From positions 372,001 through 436,000 of the forward strand of contig OZ244235.1 of NCBI GenBank assembly GCA_965217095.1: 64,000 nt of DNA, written 5' to 3'. The notes below the pieces were generated by a model, which did no database searches, had not been told where the DNA came from, and worked only from the letters and a program-made list of their open reading frames with translations. Below are positions 53,869 to 62,804 of the stretch, piece after piece (position 1 is the stretch's first letter; the number at the start of each line of letters is the position of its first letter). This DNA is from CAYNZV01 sp965217095. GTDB taxonomy: Bacteria; Latescibacterota; UBA2968; UBA8231. Position numbers and translations under genes: made by a program.

Positions 53869-55158
53869 TCAGGCAGGCTGACCGTCTTCGGTGTAGAGCA
53901 GACCGGGTGCCGGGAACCGATCGCAGACGGCTTTGACTTCCGCCGCCGTTTGCCGGTAAATCTCCTTGCGGCCAACCAGGTCCAAGGATTCCTCCGCTCT
54001 GACGTCGGCAATGCGCTCCATCCACTCCGCCAGTTGTCTCATTTCATCGGTGCCAAATCCTCGGCTTGTAATCGCGGGTGTGCCCAGGCGTATGCCGCTT
54101 GGATTCCGGGGCGGCCTAGGATCGAAGGGCACCGTGTTGAAGTTGCAGACGATACCCGACGGATCAAGCGCCTTCGACATCTGTTTGCCGGTGATGCCCC
54201 GGCTGGTTAGGTCGATCAACAGCAAGTGGTTCTCGGTGCCGCCCGTGACCAGCTCGAATCCGCGTTTCTGCAGTTCCGCCGCCAGGGTCTTGGCGTTCTC
54301 CACGATCCGCGCAGCGTAAACCTGGAATGCTTCAGAAGCCGCCTCCTTAAGCGCCACCGCCAATCCTGCTGTCGTGTGATTGTGGGGTCCCCCTTGTAGT
54401 CCAGGGAATACCGCTTTGTCTATGGCGGCTGCGAATTCACGTTTGCACATGATCATTCCGCCCCGCGGACCCCTCAGCGTCTTGTGCGTCGTGGAGGTGA
54501 CGATGTCCACGTGCGGAACGGGGCTGGGATGCACCCCAGTTGCCACCAAACCTGAAATGTGTGCAATGTCAGCAACTACGAGTGCGCCAACGCCATGTCC
54601 AATATCAGCAAATCGTTCGAAGTCGATGATCCTGGGGTAGGCCGTAGCGCCGCAAAAGATGATCCGCGGTTTGTGCTCCCGCGCCAGATGCTCGACCTGG
54701 TCGTAATCGAGAGTGCCGCTTTCTTTGTTGATGCCGTATTGAATCGACTCGTAATGGATACCCGATACGCTGACCGGTGCCCCATGGGTTAGATGGCCTC
54801 CGTGATCAAGGGCTTGGCCCATGACCGTATCTCCAGGTTTGGCCATGCCGACGTACACCGCTTGATTTGCCGGCGAACCGGAATAAGGCTGTACGTTAAC
54901 ATGCTCGGCGCCGAACAGATCGCGGGCTCGCTCCACACACAACGCTTCGAGACGATCGATCTGTTGCTGACCCTCGTAATACCGTTTGCCCGCGTATCCC
55001 TCAGAATACTTGTTGGTCAAGACGGAACCGGTAGCTTCCAATACGGCTTGGCTGACGTAGTTTTCCGATGGGATCAAACGGATCTTATTGTGCTGCCTTC
55101 TGTTTTCGGCCTCGACGATCACGGCGACTTCCGGATCGGTATCTCGTAAGGCTTCCAT
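53869..55158 (-). CDS. glyA: Serine hydroxymethyltransferase
   Basis: A 429-residue SHMT. Motifs are IRLIPSENYVSQAVLEATGS, NKYSEGYAGKRYYEGQ, PYSGSPANQAVY, the PLP-Lys segment TSTTHKTLRGPRGGMI and GTPAITSRGFG. It interconverts serine and glycine with tetrahydrofolate. ATG 55158 gives the usual N-terminus; in-frame ATGs at 55182 and 55206 are alternatives. Confidence 0.95.
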   Translation of the reverse strand: MEALRDTDPEVAVIVEAENRRQHNKIRLIPSENYVSQAVLEATGSVLTNKYSEGYAGKRYYEGQQQIDRLEALCVERARDLFGAEHVNVQPYSGSPANQAVYVGMAKPGDTVMGQALDHGGHLTHGAPVSVSGIHYESIQYGINKESGTLDYDQVEHLAREHKPRIIFCGATAYPRIIDFERFADIGHGVGALVVADIAHISGLVATGVHPSPVPHVDIVTSTTHKTLRGPRGGMIMCKREFAAAIDKAVFPGLQGGPHNHTTAGLAVALKEAASEAFQVYAARIVENAKTLAAELQKRGFELVTGGTENHLLLIDLTSRGITGKQMSKALDPSGIVCNFNTVPFDPRPPRNPSGIRLGTPAITSRGFGTDEMRQLAEWMERIADVRAEESLDLVGRKEIYRQTAAEVKAVCDRFPAPGLLYTEDGQPA

Positions 55159-55262
55159 ATTAATCCAACTTCGGGCCGCCATCGGTGGCGGCACCTTGCC
55201 GACCAAAACGAATTTAGTACCCTACTTTCTACAAAATTAACAACCTACGTAAGTGGTTTCTA

Positions 55263-56840
55263 GTGAGCAAATTTCTCGGAATTGACGCCAGCACCCAGTC
55301 GATGACCGCTGTGGTCATCGATGTTCATGAGGGCGAAATCGAGCTCGAACTATCGGTGAACTTCGACGCGCATTTCGCCGCCTCATATGGGGTAAAGAAC
55401 GGGGTCGTCGATCGTGGCGACGGGGTCGTACACAGCTTTCCGCTCATGTGGGCGGAGGCGTTGGATCTACTTGCCCAATCGATGCTTGACGGCGGCGTGG
55501 ATCTCGGCTCGCTGGCAGCCGTAGCGGGCAGTGGTCAGCAGCACGGAACGGTTTACTTGAACGACCGGGCGTCCAGAGCGCTGGGCCAACTCGACGCAGG
55601 CCAACCGCTGGCACCTCAGATCGGCGATATTTTCTCCCGCCCCAGCTCCCCAATCTGGATGGACACCTCCACGGCGGCGCAATGCCAGGAGATTCAAACC
55701 GCGCTCGGGGGGGCAGAGGCGCTATTGGAACTCACCGGAAACACCGCATTCGAGCGTTTTAGCGGTCCCCAGATTCGCCGGTTCTGCCAAACTGAACCAG
55801 ACAGCTATCGGGACACCGCCTACATCGGGTTGGTGAGCTCCTACATGGCCAGTCTGCTGGCAGGCCGGCTGGTTTCCGTCGATCCCGGTGACGGTAGTGG
55901 CACGAATCTCATGGACATTACGCAGCGACAATGGAGCGCAGCGGCGATGGCGGCCACCGCGCCCGATCTCAGCGACAGGATGCCGCCGATAACTCGCTCC
56001 GACGAGATCGTCGGAAACATCAGCCCTTATTTTGTCGAGCGGTACGGCTTTTCGAAAGACTGCAGGGTTCTTCCGTTTTCTGGCGACAACCCCTGTAGCT
56101 TGATCGGCATGGGACTTGTGGAACCGGGAAAGGTCGCGTTGAGTCTCGGCACGTCAGATACCCTTTTCGCCTGCATGAGCGCCCCGCGGACCTCCTCCAA
56201 GGGAGAAGGTTGCCTGTTTGCCTCGCCGGACGGAACCAACTACATGGCGCTGATATGTTTTATGAATGGAAGCCTGGCGCGGGAGGCGGTGCGGGATCAG
56301 TTCGGACTCGACTGGAACGGGTTTGAGGAGATGCTGAGCAGCAGCAAACCCGGCAACGGGGGGGGGATGATGCTACCGTTCTTCGGCCCGGAGATTGTAC
56401 CGAAGGTTGAAGCGCCCAAGGTGATCAGGAAAGATCTCGATCCCGGTGATGTCGCCCGAAACGTGCGCGGGGTCATAGAAGCGCAGGCCATTTCGTCGGT
56501 CATCCACTCCCGATGGATGGGAGTGCCGATCCGCTCACTCTACGTCACCGGTGGAGCGTCTCAAAGCACGGAGATCCTTCAGATATTTGCCGACGTCCAT
56601 TCCTGTCCGGTTCACCGCTTCGAGACCACAAACTCCGCCGCCCTGGGCGCGGCCTTAAGAGCATGTTTCAGCTTTCGCAGGCAACAGGGCGAGCCGGAGG
56701 AATGGCAGAACGTCGTGAAACCGTTTACGCAACCGGCCCCCGGCTCCACCATCCAACCCCGAGCGGATTCGAGAACGATCTATGGTCCGCTGATTGAATT
56801 CTATAGACAGCTGGAATCAAGGCACGTCGCGACGACGTGA
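55263..56840 (+). CDS. FGGY-family carbohydrate kinase, xylulokinase-like
   Basis: A 525-residue sugar kinase with a GTG start at 55263. The N-terminal phosphate motif is FLGIDASTQSMTAVVID, followed by AGSGQQHGTVYL, SSPIWMDTSTAAQ (catalytic Asp region), KVALSLGTSDTLFA and the C-terminal LYVTGGASQSTEILQ. The pattern GQQHG with IWMDTST is that of xylulokinase, here of the longer type. It is divergent from glyA. Confidence 0.87.
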   Translation: MSKFLGIDASTQSMTAVVIDVHEGEIELELSVNFDAHFAASYGVKNGVVDRGDGVVHSFPLMWAEALDLLAQSMLDGGVDLGSLAAVAGSGQQHGTVYLNDRASRALGQLDAGQPLAPQIGDIFSRPSSPIWMDTSTAAQCQEIQTALGGAEALLELTGNTAFERFSGPQIRRFCQTEPDSYRDTAYIGLVSSYMASLLAGRLVSVDPGDGSGTNLMDITQRQWSAAAMAATAPDLSDRMPPITRSDEIVGNISPYFVERYGFSKDCRVLPFSGDNPCSLIGMGLVEPGKVALSLGTSDTLFACMSAPRTSSKGEGCLFASPDGTNYMALICFMNGSLAREAVRDQFGLDWNGFEEMLSSSKPGNGGGMMLPFFGPEIVPKVEAPKVIRKDLDPGDVARNVRGVIEAQAISSVIHSRWMGVPIRSLYVTGGASQSTEILQIFADVHSCPVHRFETTNSAALGAALRACFSFRRQQGEPEEWQNVVKPFTQPAPGSTIQPRADSRTIYGPLIEFYRQLESRHVATT

Positions 56841-56914
56841 GCATCGCAACCGGTGCAAGTTCCCATTTAGGGCTGCCGCGGCGCAATCAAAGCGAATACT
56901 CGGACCGACTCGAG

Positions 56915-58096
56915 TCAGACCTTGTCCAGCGCCTGCTCGATGTCTGCGATTAGATCTGCGGTGTCCTCGATGCCTGCTGAATAACGTACCAGCTCGTCGG
57001 TGATTCCGATCGAGAGGCGTTCCTCGCGACTTAGATCGTGATACGAGACGGTTGCCGGATGGGATACGAGGGTCTCCACGCCGCCCAGGCTCGGCGCCAG
57101 GTAAGGGAGTTTCAGCTCGTGGATAAAACGCTGAGCGCGATCTAGCCCTCCGTCGATTTCGAAACTTATCAAACCACCGAAACCGCTCATCTGTTCGACG
57201 GCGATCCGGTGGTCCGGGTGGCTTTCGAGCCCCGGATAGAAAACCCGTTTAACCTTTTCGTGACCCTCCAGATACTGCGAGATGTGCATAGCGGTTTCAT
57301 TCTGGCGCTGCACGCGCACCGAAAGCGTTTTCAATCCTCGTATCAGGAGGTAGGACGAGTTTGGATCGGGAGAGGTGCCGACGACCTTGCAGTATTCGCG
57401 AATGGCCTCCACGATCGGGGCGGCGCCGCATACCGAACCCAGCATCAGATCGTTGTGACCACCGAGATATTTGGTGGCGCTGTGCAGCACCAAATCGACG
57501 CCGAACTCCAGCGGGCGTTGGTTGATCGGCGTGGCCAGCGTGCTGTCTATGAGCACCTTCAAGCGGTGTTCCTTCGCGAACGGCACCAGCTTCTTCAGGT
57601 CCAACACATTCAGATGCGGGTTGGTCGGTGACTCGGTCAGAATCAACCGGGTGGTGGGTCGGACCGCAGATTTGAGGACCTCGAAGTCGCCCGGCTTCAC
57701 GAAGGTCGATTCGATGCCAAACTTCTGGATGATCGAACAAAACTTGGCCGTCATCCGGTAACAGTCCTCGACGACGATCATGTGCTGCCCGCTTCGAAGC
57801 ATGGCCATCAGCACGCTGGTCACGGCGCTCATGCCTGTCGGGAAAAGCAGGGCATCCTCGGCGCTGTCCAAAGCCGCCAGTTTTCGCTCTGCCGCCAGCT
57901 GGGTCGGATTCCCGTAGCGTCCGTATTCGAAATTGTGCCGCTCACCGGCTTTGAAGGCCTCGAACTCCTGCAGCGTATCGAACACGAAGGTCGCCGTCTG
58001 CGCGATTGGCGTGGTCAGCGATTTGTCAGGTTTATCCCGAGCTTCGCCCGCGTGCACCGAACGGGTCGAACTGCCGTGATTGTGTGCTGACTCCAT
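56915..58096 (-). CDS. Cystathionine gamma-synthase/lyase-type PLP enzyme
   Basis: A 393-residue Cys/Met-metabolism enzyme. Signatures are the N-terminal STRSVHAGE, FEYGRYGNPTQLAAERKLA, LFPTGMSAVTSV and the PLP-Lys segment HSATKYLGGHNDLMLG. It catalyses a transsulfuration-type beta/gamma elimination or replacement; the exact step (MetB, CGL or MGL type) is not decided. ATG 58096 follows GGAGTAGGA. Two terminator hairpins and a promoter candidate lie just upstream. Confidence 0.9.
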   Translation of the reverse strand: MESAHNHGSSTRSVHAGEARDKPDKSLTTPIAQTATFVFDTLQEFEAFKAGERHNFEYGRYGNPTQLAAERKLAALDSAEDALLFPTGMSAVTSVLMAMLRSGQHMIVVEDCYRMTAKFCSIIQKFGIESTFVKPGDFEVLKSAVRPTTRLILTESPTNPHLNVLDLKKLVPFAKEHRLKVLIDSTLATPINQRPLEFGVDLVLHSATKYLGGHNDLMLGSVCGAAPIVEAIREYCKVVGTSPDPNSSYLLIRGLKTLSVRVQRQNETAMHISQYLEGHEKVKRVFYPGLESHPDHRIAVEQMSGFGGLISFEIDGGLDRAQRFIHELKLPYLAPSLGGVETLVSHPATVSYHDLSREERLSIGITDELVRYSAGIEDTADLIADIEQALDKV

Positions 58097-58111
58097 TCCT
58101 ACTCCAGTGAC

Positions 58112-58144
58112 AAAAAAAGCCCGAACGCCAAAAAGCGTTGGGCT
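58112..58144 (-). terminator. Leader terminator 2 (attenuator candidate) before the transsulfuration gene
   Basis: On the minus strand AGCCC-AACGC pairs with GCGTT-(C)-GGGCT, followed by T7. The T-run ends only 15 bases before the ATG at 58096. A terminator this close to the start suggests controlled read-through rather than simple termination of the upstream gene. Confidence 0.8.
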
Positions 58145-58145
58145 A

Positions 58146-58174
58146 AAACCAAAAACCCAGGCAAAAGGCCTGGG
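58146..58174 (-). terminator. Leader terminator 1
   Basis: On the minus strand CCCAGGC, a 5-base loop and GCCTGGG are followed by TTTTTGG. The hairpin is perfect over 7 GC-rich pairs. It could end transcription from the Rid gene (stop at 58297) or form part of the attenuated leader. Confidence 0.8.
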
Positions 58175-58183
58175 CTGTCGATT

Positions 58184-58196
58184 CAGGTTAAACCTG
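58184..58196. promoter_or_regulatory. 13-bp palindrome, possible operator
   Basis: CAGGTTAAACCTG is a perfect palindrome around a central A. It lies 9 bases downstream of the -10 candidate at 58206-58211, where a repressor would block the promoter or open complex. Confidence 0.4.
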
Positions 58197-58205
58197 TGCG
58201 CTGGC

Positions 58206-58234
58206 TTTTTAGCGAGTTTTTACAGTGGCTGCAA
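58206..58234 (-). promoter_or_regulatory. Candidate promoter for the transsulfuration gene
   Basis: On the minus strand TTGCAG (58234-58229) and TAAAAA (58211-58206) are 17 bases apart, giving a leader of about 100 bases with the palindrome and two hairpins before the start codon. Confidence 0.45.
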
Positions 58235-58296
58235 GCTGCCGTCAAATCACCACTTTCTGATGCACTAAATATAGGAGATAGGGCTCCCGGCGCAAA

Positions 58297-58887
58297 CTAC
58301 AGGCAAGGTCCGCGATCCTTTATTATGCGCAAGGCCAAATCGGGATCGATCTGCACGATCATTTCCGGTTCGATCATACAGTGGCCGGGGAGATCGAATC
58401 CGCCAACGGCACTGCGTGCGTGCCAACCCGACAGCGAGCTGTCTGAGCCGTTATTGGCATATTCTGACAGGGGGCCACCGAAAACGTCGTGAAACACTTT
58501 GCTGTATCCGTTGACGACCTCAGGAGATTTCGAGAACGAGGCGCCGCCGTGGGAGTTGACCATGCCGAGGCATTTAACGCAGTACCAGACGTCGTTCAAG
58601 GTTCCGTAGGAATCTAGTGCCCAGTGCAGGGCAGCGAGGTGTTTGATGCCTGCCTCGCGTCCGGCGGCATTTCCGGTTTTGACGTCGTCGTCGTCATTTG
58701 TTACCGCTCCAGTGCCACCTCCCGCTCCCGACATGAAGACCAGACCAGAGGGTGTGATGGTCACGCCGCAGATGGCAAAACCGGACGGGGGCAACGCGGT
58801 CTCTTTGGTGCCAAGGTCGATCTTCAGTTCCTTCACACGGTCGTAGACGTCGAAATCTCGACTCCAGGATTGATGAATGTCCACCAT
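58297..58887 (-). CDS. Rid/YjgF-family protein with extended insert
   Basis: A 196-residue protein, longer than the 120-130 residues of RidA. The YjgF-type core is visible as ITPSGLVFMSGAGGG, AGIKHLAALHWALDSYGTLNDVWYCVKCLGMVNS and GGPLSEYAN..SSLSGWHARSAVG. RidA proteins hydrolyse reactive enamines/imines made by PLP enzymes. A PLP transsulfuration gene lies just downstream, which fits. ATG 58887 has GGAGG 7 bases upstream, and the longer upstream frame is rejected. Confidence 0.78.
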   Translation of the reverse strand: MVDIHQSWSRDFDVYDRVKELKIDLGTKETALPPSGFAICGVTITPSGLVFMSGAGGGTGAVTNDDDDVKTGNAAGREAGIKHLAALHWALDSYGTLNDVWYCVKCLGMVNSHGGASFSKSPEVVNGYSKVFHDVFGGPLSEYANNGSDSSLSGWHARSAVGGFDLPGHCMIEPEMIVQIDPDLALRIIKDRGPCL

Positions 58888-59006
58888 TTTAACCTCCAGA
58901 GATTCGGCTGCTGAGCTCTTGGCGATATTAGGGCGAGTAAGTATACGGTGGGTCTTGGTCGGCGGCAATTCGTCCGATGAGAGTGGTCTCCCTTGTCATT
59001 AAAGCT

Positions 59007-60200
59007 TCAATCGCGGAAGGGATCGTACTCGTTCTCGCCGGCCATGGCGACGCCAATAGGCGTGAGGGTATGCAGGATCTTTACCGATTCGTCGTGGTGT
59101 TTCAGTACCTCGGGAAGCCTCTTGTAACAGTGCGGCGATTCGTCGGTTCCGGCGCCCCGCAATTCCACGCCGGCCTTGCGCACCCAATCGTGCATCATCT
59201 TACGGCTGATGAGTCCAGGCTGCTGCGTTTTGGCTTTGCCCCGCCGCCATCGCTTTTTCCCTGCGGCCTGGGTCCGCGACAACACTCGTCCCGCCCCATG
59301 CACCGTGGAGTAGAGCGCGAGCTTGCTTTCCTCGCACTCCGCGCCCTCGACAATGACGGATATGTCACCCATAGTGCCGCCGACGAAACCTCGTTGGCCG
59401 GGCCATGCCGGAGTCGCCCCTTTGCGAACGACCCACAGATCTCGTCCGAAATGGGTTTCGCGCCAGGCAAAGTTGTGGTGGTTGTGCACGTCCTGCAGAA
59501 TTTCCGTTCCAAGAATCGCAGCTACCTTTTCACACACCCAATCCCTACCGGCATAAGCGTAGCGGCCTGCCATGGACATACAAACAACGTATTCCTGACC
59601 CAGTTCGGAATCCGTATCGAGCAAAACGGGATCCACGTGCATGCCGTTCCGTCCCCCGCCCGCCTTTATGAAATGGGTTGCAAGCTTGTGCCCCAGGCCC
59701 CGCGACCCGAAGTGAACGCCGCACCATACTCGCTCCCGTTCGTCCACAAAGAGATCGACGAAATGGTTCCCCGAGCCGATGGTTCCCAGCTGAGATCGCG
59801 CCAGGTCTTTCAGCTGGGCAGCTACCTTCAGTTTCCAGGCGGGGTCGTCGTAGAATAGATCGTGATCGACCGCTTCGCGGTTCTGGCGGCCTATGCCGAA
59901 GGACAACGCCTTCCAGATGGCGTCCATAAATTCGGAGATATGGCGGCGGATCTCGCTGGGGTCGGCGTCCAGCAACACCGCTTTGTTGCCGCAGGAAATG
60001 TCGTACCCTACGCCCGAAGGACTTATCTGGTCGTCATACGCGACGACTCCGCCTATCGGCACCGCGTAACCGAGGTGATGGTCGGCCATGAGGGCGCAGT
60101 ACTCGGCGTCGCGGGCGCAGTTCTCGATTTGATCGACGGCATTCTGCTGTGGATCGCCCCAGACCGGGACTCCCCCTATCTCTTGGTAGGCCATAGCCAA
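59007..60200 (-). CDS. rtcB: RtcB-family RNA ligase homologue
   Basis: A 397-residue RtcB-type protein. The N-terminal metal site reads ADHHLGYAVPIGGVVA and GVGYDISCGNKAV (Asp and Cys ligands), then GTIGSGNHFVDLF and VHFGSRGLGH. The C-terminal VHGAGRVLSRTQA corresponds to the segment with the guanylylated His. It joins 2',3'-cyclic phosphate or 3'-phosphate RNA ends to 5'-OH ends. No archease gene is nearby. It starts 3 bp after the amidohydrolase gene. Confidence 0.88.
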   Translation of the reverse strand: MAMAYQEIGGVPVWGDPQQNAVDQIENCARDAEYCALMADHHLGYAVPIGGVVAYDDQISPSGVGYDISCGNKAVLLDADPSEIRRHISEFMDAIWKALSFGIGRQNREAVDHDLFYDDPAWKLKVAAQLKDLARSQLGTIGSGNHFVDLFVDERERVWCGVHFGSRGLGHKLATHFIKAGGGRNGMHVDPVLLDTDSELGQEYVVCMSMAGRYAYAGRDWVCEKVAAILGTEILQDVHNHHNFAWRETHFGRDLWVVRKGATPAWPGQRGFVGGTMGDISVIVEGAECEESKLALYSTVHGAGRVLSRTQAAGKKRWRRGKAKTQQPGLISRKMMHDWVRKAGVELRGAGTDESPHCYKRLPEVLKHHDESVKILHTLTPIGVAMAGENEYDPFRD

Positions 60201-60203
60201 ACA

Positions 60204-61352
60204 TCATCTTCGTTGTTGACGGTACACCGCTCCGTTCTTGACCACCGCCAACGGCTCGAGGTACTGGCTGCCGGTGCGAGTATCGTCGTAGGCGTCCACA
60301 AGTTGAAAGCTGCCTTCGCGCAACTCGAAGAGAACGGCATCCCCTCGAGCTCCGGGTTTCAAGGTGCCGATCTCGTTCTCCAGACGAAGAAAACGCGCGG
60401 GAATCGATGTAACCTTGGCGAACGCTTCTTCCAAGCCGATACCCAGGTAGATAAACTTGCTTATCACGTTGCCCAGATCGTATACCGGCCCGTCAATGTT
60501 CAATGTGTGCAGGTCGGTAGAGATCGTGTGCGGCTCCAAATCGTCGGCCAGTGCCGTTTCCACTATGTCCCAACCGAAGGAACCGCGACCGTGACCGACA
60601 TCTAGCAACACCCCGCGCTCAATAGCGTCCCGAACAGAGGCGCGAACCTTTCCCCCCGAGTCCAGAATCCCACACCCCTCCTTGGCGTGGAAGCAGTGGG
60701 TCAAGACATCGTCCTTACCCATCACGGCAAGGATGTCGTCCAATGATTCGCAATAGGCGTCTTGCGGATGAACCATGATCGGCAGACCGGCCGCATCCGC
60801 CGCTTCACGGGCTCGATGCAAGGGAGTCAGTCCCGCTTGCTCGCTGACGATGAGATCCCTAGTGAGGCGGACCTTCACACCCAGAATGCGGTCGCGGTGT
60901 CGTTCTATGACCTTACACGCCTTGCCCACATTCGCGTGGTTCAGATCCATGAGCTCCCCTACTTCCGGATTGAGCATGCCCGTGGATGCAATGTTGATGT
61001 AAGCGAGGATATCGGTGGCGCTCACGTCAATTATCCAATGGCGAAACGCATCGAAGGTGTCCGCGCCGGCGCTACCGGCATCGACGACCGTCGTGGAGCC
61101 CCTCGCCAGGCAGCTGCTGTCGGGATCGACGCCCAGGTAGCTGACCATCGGAAAGACATGCACGTGGAGATCGATCATCCCCGGGGTAACCAAGAGTCCC
61201 GAAGCATCCAGAGTCGCGCGCGCCTGCGCCGAATCAAGATCCTGTCCCGTCTCCGCAACCCGCCCCGCGTTAAACGCCACATCCAGCTTTCTCCGGATTT
61301 GCTGCGCCGGATCCAACAACTCGCCGCCCTTGATCAGCAGGTCCCATTTCAT
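60204..61352 (-). CDS. Amidohydrolase/deacetylase family metallohydrolase
   Basis: A 382-residue amidohydrolase. Metal-site residues are HVH in GMIDLHVHVF, the probable carboxylated Lys in LGVKVRL, His in IMVHPQDAY, His in VLTHCFHAKEG and Asp in ISTDLHTLN. It resembles the Atu3266/EF0837-type group that cleaves N-acyl or acetyl esters such as acetyl-mandelate. The ATG overlaps the M28 peptidase stop by 4 bp. Confidence 0.85.
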   Translation of the reverse strand: MKWDLLIKGGELLDPAQQIRRKLDVAFNAGRVAETGQDLDSAQARATLDASGLLVTPGMIDLHVHVFPMVSYLGVDPDSSCLARGSTTVVDAGSAGADTFDAFRHWIIDVSATDILAYINIASTGMLNPEVGELMDLNHANVGKACKVIERHRDRILGVKVRLTRDLIVSEQAGLTPLHRAREAADAAGLPIMVHPQDAYCESLDDILAVMGKDDVLTHCFHAKEGCGILDSGGKVRASVRDAIERGVLLDVGHGRGSFGWDIVETALADDLEPHTISTDLHTLNIDGPVYDLGNVISKFIYLGIGLEEAFAKVTSIPARFLRLENEIGTLKPGARGDAVLFELREGSFQLVDAYDDTRTGSQYLEPLAVVKNGAVYRQQRR

Positions 61353-62749
61353 GATTTCTTCTCCGCTTGTTCACGCAGCTTCTCCACCGCCGCTTCGATC
61401 CGGCACACTTCGGACCGTTCGTACTCCTCTAGTTGCTGCTGCCGCTCATCGAGCGGGATTCTGGAGTACGGCCAATGGTCGTCGTTGGTGAGCCTCCACA
61501 ACAGCTGTGCCGCGAGGAATGCCGCTTCTTTGATGTCGATGAGGCGAATCTTGTCTATGGTGTCGTGCGCTGTGTGGTAGAAACCGGAAGAGATACTGAA
61601 GCCGGGGTCTTTGACAAATCCGCTGGGAAGGCCGGCCGCCATGAACGGATAGTGATCGGCGGAGATATGCTCTGGCTCCCTCAGGGGCGACAGGTCCATA
61701 TCCACGATGAAGTCGTCGTCGAATTCAGCTGCGAGGGTGCGAAAATAGGCACGGGTGTCTTGTCCATACAGGAAGAGGGCATTTTGGGTAGGTCCGCCGG
61801 CGGCATCCAGGTTGAGCATGAATCGAGTTCGATCGAGATCCTCTTCGTGGGCATCGACGTACGCCTGTGCGCCGATCAAACCCAACTCCTCAACTCCGAA
61901 CATGATCGCGCGGACCGGTCTCTTCAGCTGTTCCTTGTGCATGGCGAGTGCGCGGGCGGTTTCAAGACTTGCTACCAAGCCCGAAGTGGGATCATGGGCG
62001 CCCTGGGCGAGGTCGTGCCCGTCGTAGTGGGACCCGAATACCACCATATTGGAGTCATGAACGTCGGCCGGCACGATGTCGCCGATCACATTCCAAGAGG
62101 TCTTTGGAACCTGCTCGTCTGTCGTTTCGATCTCTATCTCCAGGTCGCCACGCCGCAGAAGCCGGCGCAGCTGCAGGCCGGTCTCTCGGGATATGGCAAT
62201 TCCAGGGATCAAACCCCAACGATTGAAGCCGAGGGCACCCGTGACCGGTCCATACCCCTCCTCGTTTGCCATAAAGATGAACGCGCTGGCCCCGGCGAGC
62301 ATCGTGCGGTTGTATTTTTCGATCCGCTGAATCCAGCGGCCGGCGGAAACCGGATTCTCGATGTTCACCAAGGCTATGTTTCCCGGAAGTTGCGCCGCCT
62401 TGCGATCGAAGACCTCCGGGGCGCCGCGGTCCAGATCGACCACGGTTCCCCGCACCAAGCCTGGCGGGGACATGGGCAAGGAGAGGCAGGTCAGGTCGCG
62501 GTTCCACGGTTTGGTTATCCCCAGTCGCGCCTCCCCGCGAGTCCATCCGTGGTATTCGAACGCTTCGGCATGGACGCCGGTCAGACCGTACTGCTTCAGC
62601 TTATCCTGCAGGAAGTGCGCCGCTTGTTTCTCCTCTTTGGTTCCGGCGAAGCGGCTGTCAAGGTCGTCACACAACACCTCGAAATTGGAGCGCACTTCAG
62701 TGGAAGTGAAAATCAAGCCGGCCAGCTGCTGATCTAACGAGTTTGTCAT
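61349..62749 (-). CDS. M28-family aminopeptidase
   Basis: A 466-residue M28 peptidase with a PA-domain-like N-terminal half. Zinc ligands and catalytic acids are visible in VVFGSHYDGHDLAQGAHDPTSG, MFGVEELGLIGAQAY and ISADHYPF. No signal peptide is seen. ATG 62749 has GGAG 9 bases upstream, and the frame before it does not look like protein. Its stop overlaps the amidohydrolase start (ATGA). Confidence 0.87.
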   Translation of the reverse strand: MTNSLDQQLAGLIFTSTEVRSNFEVLCDDLDSRFAGTKEEKQAAHFLQDKLKQYGLTGVHAEAFEYHGWTRGEARLGITKPWNRDLTCLSLPMSPPGLVRGTVVDLDRGAPEVFDRKAAQLPGNIALVNIENPVSAGRWIQRIEKYNRTMLAGASAFIFMANEEGYGPVTGALGFNRWGLIPGIAISRETGLQLRRLLRRGDLEIEIETTDEQVPKTSWNVIGDIVPADVHDSNMVVFGSHYDGHDLAQGAHDPTSGLVASLETARALAMHKEQLKRPVRAIMFGVEELGLIGAQAYVDAHEEDLDRTRFMLNLDAAGGPTQNALFLYGQDTRAYFRTLAAEFDDDFIVDMDLSPLREPEHISADHYPFMAAGLPSGFVKDPGFSISSGFYHTAHDTIDKIRLIDIKEAAFLAAQLLWRLTNDDHWPYSRIPLDERQQQLEEYERSEVCRIEAAVEKLREQAEKKS

Positions 62750-62804
62750 GATATCAACTCCGTTCAACAAGCGGAAATTTTCTCGAGGTTCGGCGTTGGA
62801 ACGC

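Noticed and set aside
58097..58200. A SAM riboswitch upstream of the transsulfuration gene
   Set aside because: The leader is only about 100 bases and I could not find the conserved S-box core or its four-way junction. Only two simple terminator hairpins and a palindrome are evident.
61433..62737. A 434-codon plus-strand frame opposite the M28 peptidase gene
   Set aside because: The minus-strand frame carries the complete M28 metal site and a ribosome-binding site; the plus-strand translation has no protein family features.
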